A stretch of DNA of 48,499 bases from Pseudomonadota bacterium (GTDB taxonomy: Bacteria; Myxococcota_A; Bradymonadia; UBA4248): the NCBI GenBank assembly GCA_017441205.1, contig JAFRYG010000101.1:1-48499 (forward strand), given 5' to 3'. Position 1 is the stretch's first letter; each line of letters begins with the position of its first letter. Positions 1 to 9,682 of this stretch are shown in pieces. Under the pieces are notes generated by a model. It ran no database searches. It had not been told where the DNA came from and worked only from the letters and a program-made list of their open reading frames with translations. The position numbers and the translations under genes are program-made.

Positions 1-17
1 CTTTCTTCAACAATCTT

Positions 18-133
<116 letters not shown>

Positions 134-163
134 TTTTTTTGGCCCGCATGCGGGCAAAAAAAA
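134..163 (+). terminator. T-run plus palindrome after the 5S gene
   Basis: Seven T residues follow the closing helix of the 5S rRNA directly, so that helix could act as a terminator stem. They are followed by the perfect palindrome GCCCGCATGCGGGC (142-155) and eight A residues. Read on the minus strand the palindrome plus T-run is a good intrinsic terminator shape; read on plus it sits after the T-run. The exact termination mechanism is inference. Confidence 0.45.
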
Positions 164-497
164 GGGCGATCAAATCGAAAAAAGATACTTATCCATCGCG
201 CCAAAAACAAAAAAAGATCATTCAGCATTATGCATTATGCATTCCCCATGCATTTGCTCCGACAGAATCGAATGAGGACGATGATTTACTTTTTGTTTTC
301 CGATATCCATCGTTCCGGAAATAATACAAAAATGTAAAAAAAAAGATCGACATTGCGGCAAGAAAAGCGCAGTTTCCATGTTTAGAGGGGGCTCCCCGAA
401 GATATCGATCATGATGATTCGGGAGTTGAGAATCAAAATACAAACTTGCAGCTGCATTCGGGGGAATGAGCTTTTGGATATATAGGAGAACTGCGAA
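164..497. other. intergenic leader upstream of the metallopeptidase
   Basis: I see no convincing gene here. It contains a short 7-bp periodic stretch, GCATTAT twice then GCATTCC (226-246), of the same sequence family as the array at 28720. The end carries the ribosome binding site AGGAGA (484-489) for the gene at 498. Confidence 0.5.
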
Positions 498-1412
498 ATG
501 AAAATGTCAGGGCGCCGTGAGAGCTCTAATGTTCAGGATCGAAGAGGCATGACGACCTCTGCAAAAGCCGCCGGTGGTGTGGGGGGTCTTGGGCTCGTTG
601 CCGTCGTTGTTTATTTCCTTCTGAGCGGTGGAAATGTTTCGCCTTCTGTCGTTTCTCAGCTCACAAACAATAATACTACGACTCAGCAGACGACAGGAAC
701 GAAATCGACGACAGACCCCAATTATTATAAGAATAACGCCGATTTTGCGAACGAAGAAGAGCTCTTTAAGTTTACTTCGCAGGTTTTGGCCAGTACTGAA
801 GATACCTGGACCAGGATCTTCCAGAAGGAAGGCAAGACCTATGCTGCGCCCAAAATGGTGGTCTTTTCGGAAAGAACAAATTCCGGGTGCGGAACTGCGC
901 AGTCCAATATGGGGCCGTTCTATTGTCCGGTAGATCAGACGGTATATCTCGATTTGCAATTCCTCACAACGATGAAAAAGACGCTCGGTGCCGATGGTGA
1001 CTTTGCCTTTGCCTACGTCATTGCACATGAAGTTGGACATCATATTCAATATCTGACCGGCGAGCTGGCTCAGTATCAGAACAAGGAACAGACGCTGAAA
1101 AAGCAGGGCAAGACGGCAGAATCGAATCTCGTTTCCGTTCAGATAGAACTCGAGGCCGACTGTTATGCCGGTGTCTGGGGACATACAGAAAATAATATAT
1201 ATAAATCGCTTGAATCGACGGATTTTATGGAAGCATTTCAGGCAGCCAAATCCGTTGGCGATGATTCTTTAGGCAATACGCGTCGCGATACATTTGGCCA
1301 TGGTTCTGCCAAAATGCGTCAGGCCTGGTTTAAAACCGGTTTCACGACAGGTGATAAATCAGCCTGCAATACCTATATATATAATTCGCTTGATGCGCTT
1401 GAAAATAAATAG
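498..1412 (+). CDS. ypfJ: YpfJ/KPN_02809-type neutral zinc metallopeptidase
   Basis: 304-aa membrane-anchored protease of the neutral zinc metallopeptidase family (PF04228 type). The N-terminus has the family hallmark, a basic GRRES-SNVQDRRG segment, followed by one hydrophobic helix at about residues 27-43 that would anchor it in the inner membrane with the catalytic domain outside. A Thr/Asn-rich linker follows. The zinc site HEVGHH is at residues 177-182, and the downstream ELEAD (217-221) supplies the likely third ligand, Glu219. Cysteines near CGT and FYC are typical of the family. The start at 498 is supported by AGGAGA upstream. The physiological substrate of the family is not established. 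It stands alone between the 5S gene and a convergent lipoprotein gene. Confidence 0.88.
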   Translation: MKMSGRRESSNVQDRRGMTTSAKAAGGVGGLGLVAVVVYFLLSGGNVSPSVVSQLTNNNTTTQQTTGTKSTTDPNYYKNNADFANEEELFKFTSQVLASTEDTWTRIFQKEGKTYAAPKMVVFSERTNSGCGTAQSNMGPFYCPVDQTVYLDLQFLTTMKKTLGADGDFAFAYVIAHEVGHHIQYLTGELAQYQNKEQTLKKQGKTAESNLVSVQIELEADCYAGVWGHTENNIYKSLESTDFMEAFQAAKSVGDDSLGNTRRDTFGHGSAKMRQAWFKTGFTTGDKSACNTYIYNSLDALENK

Positions 1413-1678
1413 ATTGAATTCATATTGGCCCCAGTAGGGGGATTGTCCCTCAGGGCCGTTGCGCATTCCTTTTTGCCCCATCCCGCTAAGTCCCCCTTCC
1501 CCATGGACAGAGGGAGGGACATTTTATAATTATCGCTAATTTCCTTATTTTTTGGAGAACCCCTACGGGGTTCATATCATTGGGGATGCCCTTGATCCCT
1601 AAAAAATCGCGCAAATCAAAATGTGGTGTGGGGTTGTGTGATTAGGGGGGGGGTTGAAGCACCCCTTGCAGACATTTA
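1413..1678. other. spacer between convergent genes, with short palindromes
   Basis: No gene seen. It contains a perfect 7-bp hairpin, GAACCCC-TAC-GGGGTTC (1557-1573), without a T-run, and a C-rich segment near 1477-1530 that resembles the C/G-rich hairpin in the 117-bp tandem repeats near 9.85-10.0 kb. Confidence 0.4.
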
Positions 1679-3592
1679 TCAATAGCCATAGTTGCCCTTA
1701 TCATCATCTTTTTTCGGCTTCTCACATAATTCAGTCCCTGATGTGGCAGACGTGAATTTAAAGCAGCTGTTACGCGTATAACAACATCCCTCTGCATTGT
1801 TCTCAAGGCGTTCGCATTTGCATGCGATACCATCGCCGTTGCCGTCATAATCGGACAATTCGCCCTTGGCACATTGAATGATAAAGCCTTTCTTGTGGTA
1901 TTCCTCATTGACACATAATTGCAGTGAATTGTGACATTGTCCGTAATAAGTACCATCGGCATTACACGAAACACGTCTTTTCCCGTTAGTCAGATCGATA
2001 TCAAAGGGATGCGTACGCTCATCCGTTGTCTGGCTGGTATAGTCAGTGAAATCATAACCTGTGACTTCTTTTAAAACACGGGTATCCTTGACATTTTTGG
2101 CCCAATCAAAACCTCTAAACGGCGGATAATCCTTGTCTTCAGCTTTGCGAACCTCTTTGCATCTATTTTCGTCATAACAAGGGTTAGGATTTGAGGGAGC
2201 CCCGACCATCGGCTCGCCCCAGCATGGATCACACTTATCACACTGGCTTCTGTCGCATTCATATTCCATTTTCTGAGGGTCAGTCCCCTCAGTACAAGCA
2301 GCTGGGCAGGCATAGCCAGGATCATACGGGTCCAGTTTATTTTCGATGCGCTTCCATCTGCCGTCTACACAACGATACATGATGGCATTGTTATCATTGT
2401 CTTCGGTACATTTGAGTTCATCATTTTTACATTCGCCGCATGCGGGAACATCCGTGCGGCACGAGACATCACCGCAGTCGGAAATTTTGTCCCCGTAGTC
2501 CCCATACTGGCACAACCTAATCTCGCCGATGCCGCTCGCATTATTTTTGCACAGCTGCGTGTAGTTTTTACAAGTGCCGCAAGAGTGATCATCCTTGCAC
2601 GAGACTTCTTCATTCTTGTCATTTTTGCATACAGTTTCGACGTACTTCGAACCATCGCAGACCAAGTGTTTGCCGACGGATTTTTCGTCTTTGCATACGG
2701 ATATACAATTCTGATTATCCGGTGAGCATTCGGCATTTTTTGCGATTGTTGAACACATTTGAGGAACAATATTATCCGCACAGACAGGTTTTTCATCACC
2801 TGAATTGAAATTGCAGATAACGCCATCACTGCATGGTTTGCCGCCGCACACACAGATACCTTCGGCAGGAGTGCCTCCCGAGGCTTTGCATGCCTCGTCA
2901 AAATTGCATGTTTCGCCACCACAATTACCGCATGATTCACAACATTTATCGCAATCAGGTGGTTGTGGGGATGTACATGTTTCGTATTCCTTCTGCTTTT
3001 CGCCGTCACAGATGCAGTAATGACCGTCGGGCGTACCTCCGGTGTTTGTGCAGGCTTCGGCGAATGTCATTTCATTCAGAGAAACACATGTGCTGTATTC
3101 ATTCTGGCGTTTGCCATTGCAAACACAGAAAGAGCCATCTTCAGGGGTACCACCGGTTTTCTGGCATGCGACCTCGAATTTGAGATCACCGGTTGGCGGA
3201 ATCGGAATCACCGGACATGATTTATCTTCAGCACATGTTTGGAATTCCTTGCATTGATAGCCATTGCATGAACAGAAATTGCCATTGGGCGTGCCGCCAG
3301 TCTTTGCACATGCGTCCGCAAAAGAGAGCTCCGAGGCAGGGGAAGTCGGGCATTCCGGGGGCTGTGTTTTGGCCGGGCATTTATGGGTGACGTAGTTGCA
3401 CACATCATCGGTGCTGCATTCTTCATCACTGCAGACACAGGTGTGTTCGTCTTTATAGGTGCCGCCCGAGGCTTCACAAAGGTCTGCAAAGGAAGTCCTG
3501 GGATCATTTGTCTGTGTCGATTCATCTTCATCGCATGCTGTCAATCCGACGCACGTGAAAATACCAACCAATAACATCCATTTATTTTTCAT
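1679..3592 (-). CDS. Cys-rich multi-module surface lipoprotein
   Basis: 637-aa predicted lipoprotein: signal peptide with lipobox LTAC, lipidated Cys20. The first ~270 residues hold five copies of a module with pattern F-x2-x-C-x2-(S/T)-G-G-T-x(n)-C-x-C, usually closed by two further cysteines. In copies 3 and 4 one cysteine of the pattern is replaced (KRQ, EKQ), so these copies would have different disulfides. The middle has C-x-E-x-KC type modules also seen in the lipoproteins at 3780 and 38290. The C-terminal ~90 residues contain DYDGNGDGIACKC, reminiscent of an Excalibur-type Ca-binding loop. The start is supported by GGAG eight bases upstream. Most likely displayed outside the cell and disulfide-stabilised; ligand unknown. 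Stop is TGA at 1679-1681. Confidence 0.85.
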   Translation of the reverse strand: MKNKWMLLVGIFTCVGLTACDEDESTQTNDPRTSFADLCEASGGTYKDEHTCVCSDEECSTDDVCNYVTHKCPAKTQPPECPTSPASELSFADACAKTGGTPNGNFCSCNGYQCKEFQTCAEDKSCPVIPIPPTGDLKFEVACQKTGGTPEDGSFCVCNGKRQNEYSTCVSLNEMTFAEACTNTGGTPDGHYCICDGEKQKEYETCTSPQPPDCDKCCESCGNCGGETCNFDEACKASGGTPAEGICVCGGKPCSDGVICNFNSGDEKPVCADNIVPQMCSTIAKNAECSPDNQNCISVCKDEKSVGKHLVCDGSKYVETVCKNDKNEEVSCKDDHSCGTCKNYTQLCKNNASGIGEIRLCQYGDYGDKISDCGDVSCRTDVPACGECKNDELKCTEDNDNNAIMYRCVDGRWKRIENKLDPYDPGYACPAACTEGTDPQKMEYECDRSQCDKCDPCWGEPMVGAPSNPNPCYDENRCKEVRKAEDKDYPPFRGFDWAKNVKDTRVLKEVTGYDFTDYTSQTTDERTHPFDIDLTNGKRRVSCNADGTYYGQCHNSLQLCVNEEYHKKGFIIQCAKGELSDYDGNGDGIACKCERLENNAEGCCYTRNSCFKFTSATSGTELCEKPKKDDDKGNYGY

Positions 3593-3779
3593 GAGTCAAG
3601 CTCCAATTGTGAAGAATCAAACGAAAGGTACAATGACCAACTAAACCATGTTTAGCAGAAAAAGGTGGAATATCCAATTGTTACAGTGATAAACAATTAT
3701 TCTCCAAGGTATTTGTGTGACAGTGAGGAATTGCACGCAAAGTCAGCAACAATATCGTCCGTCACACATAGTCCTGGAA

Positions 3780-6700
3780 TTATAATTCTGAGCTACAAGC
3801 ATCAATACTATTAAAAGGCATTCTACGACCGGAATGACATTCATATGAGCACGAGGTATTGCTTTCTTCTTTATAAAAGCATCCCGATTCAATATCACCA
3901 AGATCTTTGATCGGTTTAACTAAATCCAATGTCATATTCAAGCAATCATCATCACGATTGGAACGTTGTTCTATACAGGCCTTTTGACATTTATCTTTTG
4001 TTTCAGAATCAGTACAATTCAATAAGCAAACTTTATACTCAGAATAACTGTCTTCAAGGCAATTGGTTTGTTCGTCCAAATAAGCATCACACTGCTCTTC
4101 AAGAGTTCTGCAGACATATTCCTCAGAATCCATAAATTCATAAACAGAAACAAATTTTTCAGTATCGCTATAATCAATACACTTACCCTCTTTATCACAA
4201 CAATTATCTTCTTTATTACAATTTGGACAAGTTTTATCTTGGCATTTGTAAACATAAGTAAAATTCATGCTAGAAGAATATTCACATGTTTGGGTAGAAG
4301 CGGAATCACCAACACAAATTTGACGCCTAGAGCACTCTTGATCTCCACATGAGCACTTACATTTACTTCCACTGCATTGACATACAGACAACTTCTTTTT
4401 ATCAAAATCGAGTATGCCAACAAAATCGATTTTATCCCCATCCACACATTCCATATCATTTAAACAAAATTGTCCTTTCAAACAAGACTGGCTACCACAA
4501 TCACATGATTCTTGTTCACACTTATCAGATTGTTTTATTGCAAGATATAAAGTCTCTTGTTTTATGCCACATTTCTTAAATTGTTCAAGTCTATCATGAT
4601 ATTTGTCATAACACTGAGACAAGACCTTATCGCAGTTATTTGCTTTTGTCTTACATGATTGTATATCACATGCTGCATGAAAACTCTTTTCTATACATTG
4701 TTCAAAAGTATCACTATTCATACAATCTCTGATAACATCCTGGTCCATTATTTTTAAAGCAGAAGTATGACAATCATCTTGCCCTGTATCTGCGCCGCAT
4801 TGGTTCAAGGTCACAGGGTATTTATCTTTATCACTAACCGTATTCCGACAATCACCACAAGCCCAGTCTATTCCTGTAATAACTTCCGAAGCATCGACGC
4901 ATATCGCATTTTCTCTACAATATTCGCCGGTTTTACACTTATTCTTCTCACCGCAGGTGCATTCTGACTTTTCACATTTATTTGCTGATACACATGCATC
5001 ATTCAGCTCTTCATCAACGGTGCAGAACTCACCTCTGTTACATACGACATTTCCACAGATGCACATATTCTCCTCGCATCTGGACATAGCATTAACACAT
5101 TTGCGATGAATCGCACCATCCAACAGTTCTTCTTTACAATACTGGCCTCTTGAACAATTGTCTTTTTCCTTCCCAGAGCCACATTCACACGAATTCAGCT
5201 CACACTTGGTAAGCTCCTTGCTAATTTTACAGGAATTACCATTGGGACATACGTCAGTATCTATTTTTTTTAAAAGCCCGTTTTTACAAGAAGCGCGATA
5301 ACCTGTTCTTGGAGGTTGTTCTTTAGAATCGAAAACACATGAAATGTCCACATCATTTTGACAAATTCCACAGGTCGATTTTTCTACTTCAGTTCCATCA
5401 TCCCTGCTTTCTTTGGTAATTGTACACGAAGCATTGCCATCACATAAGCAATTATCAGCAGTACATTTATCATCACCTTTATCGTTTTTCCATTCGCCAT
5501 TTTTGCATGTTTGCGGAATGCCTCTTGTTCCTTGGTCTTCCGTCTTACATCGCGTATTTCCATTATTGCATATACCGCACCGTACTCCTTTATCATCTTC
5601 AGTGCATGAATACAAACATGATTCATCATTAACCCATTTATAATTCTTGCAAACTTGTAATACACCATCGTTGCATTGGTAGATATCATCATGGTCGCAC
5701 TCCAGTTCATTACACTTTTTTGAATCTGAATCACATCCAAGCGGACAATATTCCACGCCTATAGAATTGTTGCTGCATCTTAAAAGGAAATCATAATTTT
5801 CTGAGCAACGTGTCTCTTCTTTACTGCAAGTGTCTTTACATTTATTATCATTACATCCCTTTTCGCATTTAGAGACAAATAGCCATTCATAATTCGTTGT
5901 ATTTTTATTGTTATTTAATACATTTTTAACGCACATATAGTTATTGTCATCAACGCATCTTAACTCATTTTCATCATCGGATGAACAATTGCCAAATTTG
6001 TTTGCACAGGTTTTTTGGTCGTCGAATCTTGAAGTTGTACAAACCACACCTTTATCGCATATCATATTATTACATAAGCAATTGCCATTATCAATCGAAC
6101 CTCCGCTTGAAATACACATTTTTTCAAATGAGTCACCTGTGTGGCCTGCGCATTTCCCTTCGCCAAGTGTACAAACGACGCCATCATCACAATTGATGAG
6201 TTTGCCATTAATATCTATTTCATTGGGGCACTGACATCTTTTGGATTCCTGCTGGTATTCGCCGCCACTTGACTCGCATAATTTTTTGAAAATATCCCCT
6301 GTTGTGCCAGCACATTTTGTCCCTTCATTACTGCAAACGACGCCATCATCACAAACAAACACACTACACTTACATCGTTTGTTAATTTCATCGTATTTTC
6401 CGCCGCTCGAAACACACATTTTTTCAAATGAGTCACCCGTATGACCTGCACATTTTCCTTCGCCAAGTGTGCAAATTGCGCCATGATCACAAGGTTTGTT
6501 ATTGGGTTCATTAGGACAAAAACACCTATCTTCATTGATGTTTGTATCAGTTTTATATTCGCCGCCGCTCGACTCGCATAATTTTTTGAAATCCGATCCG
6601 GTTCTTCCCGCACAAATGTATTTGTTCGGATTTTCGTTTATGTTCTCATCCTTTACGCATATTACGCCATCATCGCATGTTATGCCGCTGCAACTACAGC

Positions 6701-6860
6701 GTTTTGAATCGCTGTCATACGTTCCTTTGCTGTTTTCACATGCTTTTTGGAGGTTTTCATTTCCAAATTCCGTGGTAGCAAGATTTTGCCAATCGCTGCA
6801 ACTGTTGCTGGATATCATTATTGCTATGGCCATAACGGTCAATAATGTTACTTTTTTCAT
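3780..6860 (-). CDS. Large Cys-rich multi-module lipoprotein
   Basis: 1026-aa secreted, very Cys-rich protein. It has a typical signal peptide ending SNSC (Cys21); the lipobox is weak (Ser at -3, Asn at -2), so lipidation is likely but not certain. Residues ~30-290 hold five modules of the SGG type found in the gene at 1679. These are followed by many short modules of the forms CG-x-CQ, ECxCG-x(n)-C-x-GxYC and Cx4GxC, which continue almost to the C-terminus. DNA coding for modules 2-3 and 4-5 is nearly repeated with a period near 300 bp (about 6117-6300 versus 6417-6600). Base use is visibly AT-richer than the neighbours. It lies 12 bp downstream of the gene at 6873-7694, with GGTGAGG in the gap as ribosome binding site, so the two probably form an operon. 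Function unknown; adhesion or surface structure is a guess. Confidence 0.83.
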   Translation of the reverse strand: MKKVTLLTVMAIAIMISSNSCSDWQNLATTEFGNENLQKACENSKGTYDSDSKRCSCSGITCDDGVICVKDENINENPNKYICAGRTGSDFKKLCESSGGEYKTDTNINEDRCFCPNEPNNKPCDHGAICTLGEGKCAGHTGDSFEKMCVSSGGKYDEINKRCKCSVFVCDDGVVCSNEGTKCAGTTGDIFKKLCESSGGEYQQESKRCQCPNEIDINGKLINCDDGVVCTLGEGKCAGHTGDSFEKMCISSGGSIDNGNCLCNNMICDKGVVCTTSRFDDQKTCANKFGNCSSDDENELRCVDDNNYMCVKNVLNNNKNTTNYEWLFVSKCEKGCNDNKCKDTCSKEETRCSENYDFLLRCSNNSIGVEYCPLGCDSDSKKCNELECDHDDIYQCNDGVLQVCKNYKWVNDESCLYSCTEDDKGVRCGICNNGNTRCKTEDQGTRGIPQTCKNGEWKNDKGDDKCTADNCLCDGNASCTITKESRDDGTEVEKSTCGICQNDVDISCVFDSKEQPPRTGYRASCKNGLLKKIDTDVCPNGNSCKISKELTKCELNSCECGSGKEKDNCSRGQYCKEELLDGAIHRKCVNAMSRCEENMCICGNVVCNRGEFCTVDEELNDACVSANKCEKSECTCGEKNKCKTGEYCRENAICVDASEVITGIDWACGDCRNTVSDKDKYPVTLNQCGADTGQDDCHTSALKIMDQDVIRDCMNSDTFEQCIEKSFHAACDIQSCKTKANNCDKVLSQCYDKYHDRLEQFKKCGIKQETLYLAIKQSDKCEQESCDCGSQSCLKGQFCLNDMECVDGDKIDFVGILDFDKKKLSVCQCSGSKCKCSCGDQECSRRQICVGDSASTQTCEYSSSMNFTYVYKCQDKTCPNCNKEDNCCDKEGKCIDYSDTEKFVSVYEFMDSEEYVCRTLEEQCDAYLDEQTNCLEDSYSEYKVCLLNCTDSETKDKCQKACIEQRSNRDDDCLNMTLDLVKPIKDLGDIESGCFYKEESNTSCSYECHSGRRMPFNSIDACSSEL

Positions 6861-6872
6861 CTTAACCTCACC

Positions 6873-7694
6873 TTAAAATGAATATGTCAACGTTGCGTTG
6901 GTGGGAGTAATATGGAGCGATAAACTTTCTTCAGATTTCTTATTGGAATATAAATACCCGCCAAAGCCTGCAGCCATGGCTCCTGTTATCGTTGCAGCAA
7001 TTCCTGCCCCCAGAAGCCCCAGTGATACTTCGTAGGTACGTTTAATTCTGACTTTGTTATTATTAATATCTTCCTCAATCCTCTTTTTTTTGTCACCCAA
7101 TAATACTCCACCTGCAATTGTCATGGCCATGCCGACGCCTCCCACTGCAGCACCGCTCCACATCAGGGCCTTATAAATATTTTCCTCTTTGTACTGCAGC
7201 TTTACCTGCATGAGTTCGCTTGCGTGTTCTTTGTCTGCGGCCTGTTTGCGCGAAGCTTCGAGGGCTTCGTTCAAATCTCTGATGGTTTGGCTGTTCTCTT
7301 CGCTCTGGCTTTGGTTGACGAATTTTTCAGGATATTCGGCTTCGTAGCGTGCGTACCAGAATTTTTTGAGTGTTTCTTCTCTGACGTTGAATTTTGGCGC
7401 ATTATCAGTTGCTCGCTGCAAGTATTTAACCTCGTTGATGTGGTCGCCAAGATTGCGGTAGACGCGCGAAATGGCGTAATTCAGCAACGGCGAGTCATTG
7501 CATATTTTTTGGAGGTTTTCGGTCGTTTTGAGGGCAGCTTCGTTGTCGCCGGCCTGGATTTGTTCATTGAATTCCTTAAAATACTGCAGCCAGACTGGAT
7601 TGTTGTCGAGGTCGTAGCAGTTTTGTGCGTATGCTCCCGCTGTGGTTGCCAGATAACTCGTGGCAATGAGCGGTATTAAAAGTATTTTTTTCAT
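6873..7694 (-). CDS. Exported protein with TPR-like N-half and two membrane helices
   Basis: 273 aa. The N-terminal signal peptide ends AGAYAQ (residues ~19-24) and is probably cleaved by signal peptidase I. Residues 25-125 are helical and resemble degenerate tetratricopeptide repeats (LNYAISRVYRNLGD, then a KYLQRA helix). A charged, coiled-coil-prone segment follows (~130-165). Two Gly/Ala-rich hydrophobic segments (about 175-195 and 222-247) flank a basic hairpin. The last residues alternate hydrophobically and end in Phe. The layout (TPR, coiled coil, glycine-rich hairpin membrane region) recalls envelope proteins of Myxococcota, but I do not recognise a named family. First gene of a probable two-gene operon with the Cys-rich protein at 3780-6860. 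Confidence 0.75.
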   Translation of the reverse strand: MKKILLIPLIATSYLATTAGAYAQNCYDLDNNPVWLQYFKEFNEQIQAGDNEAALKTTENLQKICNDSPLLNYAISRVYRNLGDHINEVKYLQRATDNAPKFNVREETLKKFWYARYEAEYPEKFVNQSQSEENSQTIRDLNEALEASRKQAADKEHASELMQVKLQYKEENIYKALMWSGAAVGGVGMAMTIAGGVLLGDKKKRIEEDINNNKVRIKRTYEVSLGLLGAGIAATITGAMAAGFGGYLYSNKKSEESLSLHITPTNATLTYSF

Positions 7695-8320
7695 AGTGCC
7701 ATCCGATCATGCATATTAATTGTTTGCTGGATATTGAGCCAGTACAATGTAATTTGTTCTTTACACGGTTGAGGTTGTTTTGTCTAGCTTTGAGCTTTGT
7801 GTGTGCAGTTCCGGCGCATTTATTTTGGAATGTACGAATGCTGGGTAGATGGCTGGAAGAGAAGAAGGGGAATGCATTGCCCCCATCAGGCGCTTCGTGC
7901 TGCCCGGTGCTGCGAGTGCCAATGAAGTTCATTTGTGACATTTTTTAATGCAATAGCTTTGCTTTGTACGGGAACCTCATCGCCAAATGATGCCGTTCGT
8001 ATTGGCGATATGCCAATAGAACGGCACCACGGCGGCCGTATGCGCCGGCGCAAAGGCCGCCTCCCATACCATTACAATCTTTAAGGGTAATGCTGATTTG
8101 CGCTGTTCTGAAAATCATCAGATAATGCCTTTTGAATGTCATATGCGGCGGATTATTGTGTTTTTGCACGATGTCGTTTCGTTGGCTCAATGGTTTTATG
8201 CAAAAATTATGCCTTGGTTGAAAAATGGTGAATTGTGGCACGGAAATTTAATTGTACCGATTTTGTTCCCCGATGGGGAAGACAGTTTATACGCATTATT
8301 ATCAGAGTTGGAGGTATATT
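7695..8320. other. divergent intergenic region
   Basis: 626 bp between the divergent genes at 7694 (minus) and 8321 (plus). No gene is convincing. It contains a double hairpin repeat at 7992-8061. There is a possible plus-strand promoter, TTGTTT (7720-7725) - 17 bp - TACAAT (7743-7748), which would give a ~570-nt leader to the lipoprotein gene. The ribosome binding site GGAGG for that gene is at 8310-8314. Confidence 0.4.
7992..8061 (+). repeat. bulged-hairpin intergenic repeat, copy A
   Basis: First hairpin: GCCGTTC-g-TATTGGC, loop GATAT, GCCAATA-GAACGGC (7992-8025); the lower-case g is an unpaired base. It is followed by GGCGGCC (8031-8037) pairing with GGCCGCC (8055-8061) around an inner GCGCCGGCGC. 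The unpaired G next to TATNGGC recurs in all other copies (13261, 21811, 34483, 38078, 42428). Confidence 0.7.
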
Positions 8321-9679
8321 ATGAAACGCATTTTTGGATATATATTGGTGGCCAGTCTGGCATTGATGGGATGCAGTTCTGAGGATTCGGAAGAAATGCC
8401 GGATGTCGACAGCGGGCAGGCAAGTGGAGCAGCAAATGCCGATAATCGCGGTGGACGCGATTATGCAGTGGGGGGCAGAGAAGGAAATAATATGTCGGTC
8501 GACAGACCATCGAACGGCAGCAAAGCGGCAAATGGCGAGGCCTGTTCTGATGATTCTGAGTGCGAGAGCGGGAACTGTTATGAAGGCAAGGTTTGTCGTA
8601 CCAAATCCTGGGGCGGCGGCAAGTCTTCGGGCAGCAAGGCGGCAAATGGTTCTGCTTGTTCTGCGGATTCAGAGTGCGAGAGCGGAAATTGTTATGAAGG
8701 CAAAGTTTGTCGTGCTCAGAATTGGGGCGGCAATTCCGGAGATGCCAAAGTTCCTAATGGTGAAGCGTGTTCGCAGGATTCGGATTGTCAGAGCGGAAAT
8801 TGTTATGAAGGCAGGGTTTGCCGCATTCCTGGGTGGGGTGGTTCAGGCAATTATAATGGTTCAGGCAATTCGGGCAATTCGGGCAATTCAGGCAGTGCAT
8901 CGGGCAATTCGGGCAATTCGGGCAATTCGGGCAAAAAGGTCGATGGATCCGCTTGTTCCGCGAACAGCAACTGTGCATCCGGGATGTGCGTGAATGGCAT
9001 GTGCGTGTCGTCTTCGGGATTCACCTCTTTGAGCGGCAACAGCAGCGGGCTCGGTTCCCGCCCGAATTTGGCGTCCTGTTCGAGCGATCTTGAGTGCGAA
9101 AGCGGCTTGTGTATGAATGGAATTTGTTCGGGCGACTGTGCGGTTTATGGATGCAACCTTGGATATTATGTTTGCCGCGACAACAAATGCATTCCGACCG
9201 AAACGAGGGGTTCAGAGTGCTCAGAGTCTTCGGACTGTGCGGTGGGGCAGTATTGCTGCAATGGATTCTGCAAATCCGGACAGTGTGAAGTCGGTATCTC
9301 GTGCGATGTGTCCAAAATGTGCAGCAACAGCTGTGTTTCAAGTGTCTGGGGCAAAGTGTGTTCATGTGAGGATGATGCGGAATGCGGACTCGATAACTTC
9401 TGTGACAGCAGTGAATCCATTTGTCTGCCCAGAAAATCGGTGGGCGGAAGCTGTTCACGCGATGAGCAGTGCATCACCGGGGCATGCTACGATGATGCAT
9501 GTATCGTCCCGCGTTCTGAGAATGCGTATTGTGATTCCGATTCTGACTGTACTTCAGGGTTCTGTCGATATGGCACTTGCGCACGAAAACATGAGCTGGG
9601 TGAATTCTGCTTCTGGAATGAAGACTGCAAATCCAACTATTGTCTTGGGGATAAATGTGAGGTCAATCCCCATGAATAG
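8321..9679 (+). CDS. Cys-rich lipoprotein with DKK-like repeats and Gly/Asn/Ser linker
   Basis: 452-aa lipoprotein. The start at 8321 is chosen over an upstream in-frame ATG (8252) because GGAGG sits six bases before it and a signal peptide with lipobox LMGC (Cys18) begins there. After an acidic, Gly-rich spacer come three near-identical modules, NG-x-ACSxDSxCxSGNCYEG-x-VCR (about residues 66-170). A low-complexity linker of repeated GNSGNS units follows, then several more divergent CxxDxECxSGxC modules to the C-terminus. The module resembles Dickkopf/colipase-type small disulfide domains common in Myxococcota exoproteins. Probably an extracellular surface protein; partner unknown. It ends just before the heptanucleotide satellite. 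Confidence 0.85.
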   Translation: MKRIFGYILVASLALMGCSSEDSEEMPDVDSGQASGAANADNRGGRDYAVGGREGNNMSVDRPSNGSKAANGEACSDDSECESGNCYEGKVCRTKSWGGGKSSGSKAANGSACSADSECESGNCYEGKVCRAQNWGGNSGDAKVPNGEACSQDSDCQSGNCYEGRVCRIPGWGGSGNYNGSGNSGNSGNSGSASGNSGNSGNSGKKVDGSACSANSNCASGMCVNGMCVSSSGFTSLSGNSSGLGSRPNLASCSSDLECESGLCMNGICSGDCAVYGCNLGYYVCRDNKCIPTETRGSECSESSDCAVGQYCCNGFCKSGQCEVGISCDVSKMCSNSCVSSVWGKVCSCEDDAECGLDNFCDSSESICLPRKSVGGSCSRDEQCITGACYDDACIVPRSENAYCDSDSDCTSGFCRYGTCARKHELGEFCFWNEDCKSNYCLGDKCEVNPHE

Positions 9680-9682
9680 GAT

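Noticed and set aside
1557..1573. Hairpin GAACCCC-TAC-GGGGTTC as a terminator
   Set aside because: Perfect stem but no T-run on either strand.
7576..7948. Small open frames on both strands of the 7.7 kb spacer
   Set aside because: No ribosome binding site, no signal peptide or domain, and irregular codon use; treated as non-coding.
8252..8320. Upstream in-frame start of the Cys-rich lipoprotein
   Set aside because: Using it would put 23 residues before the signal peptide; GGAGG at 8310-8314 fixes the start at 8321.
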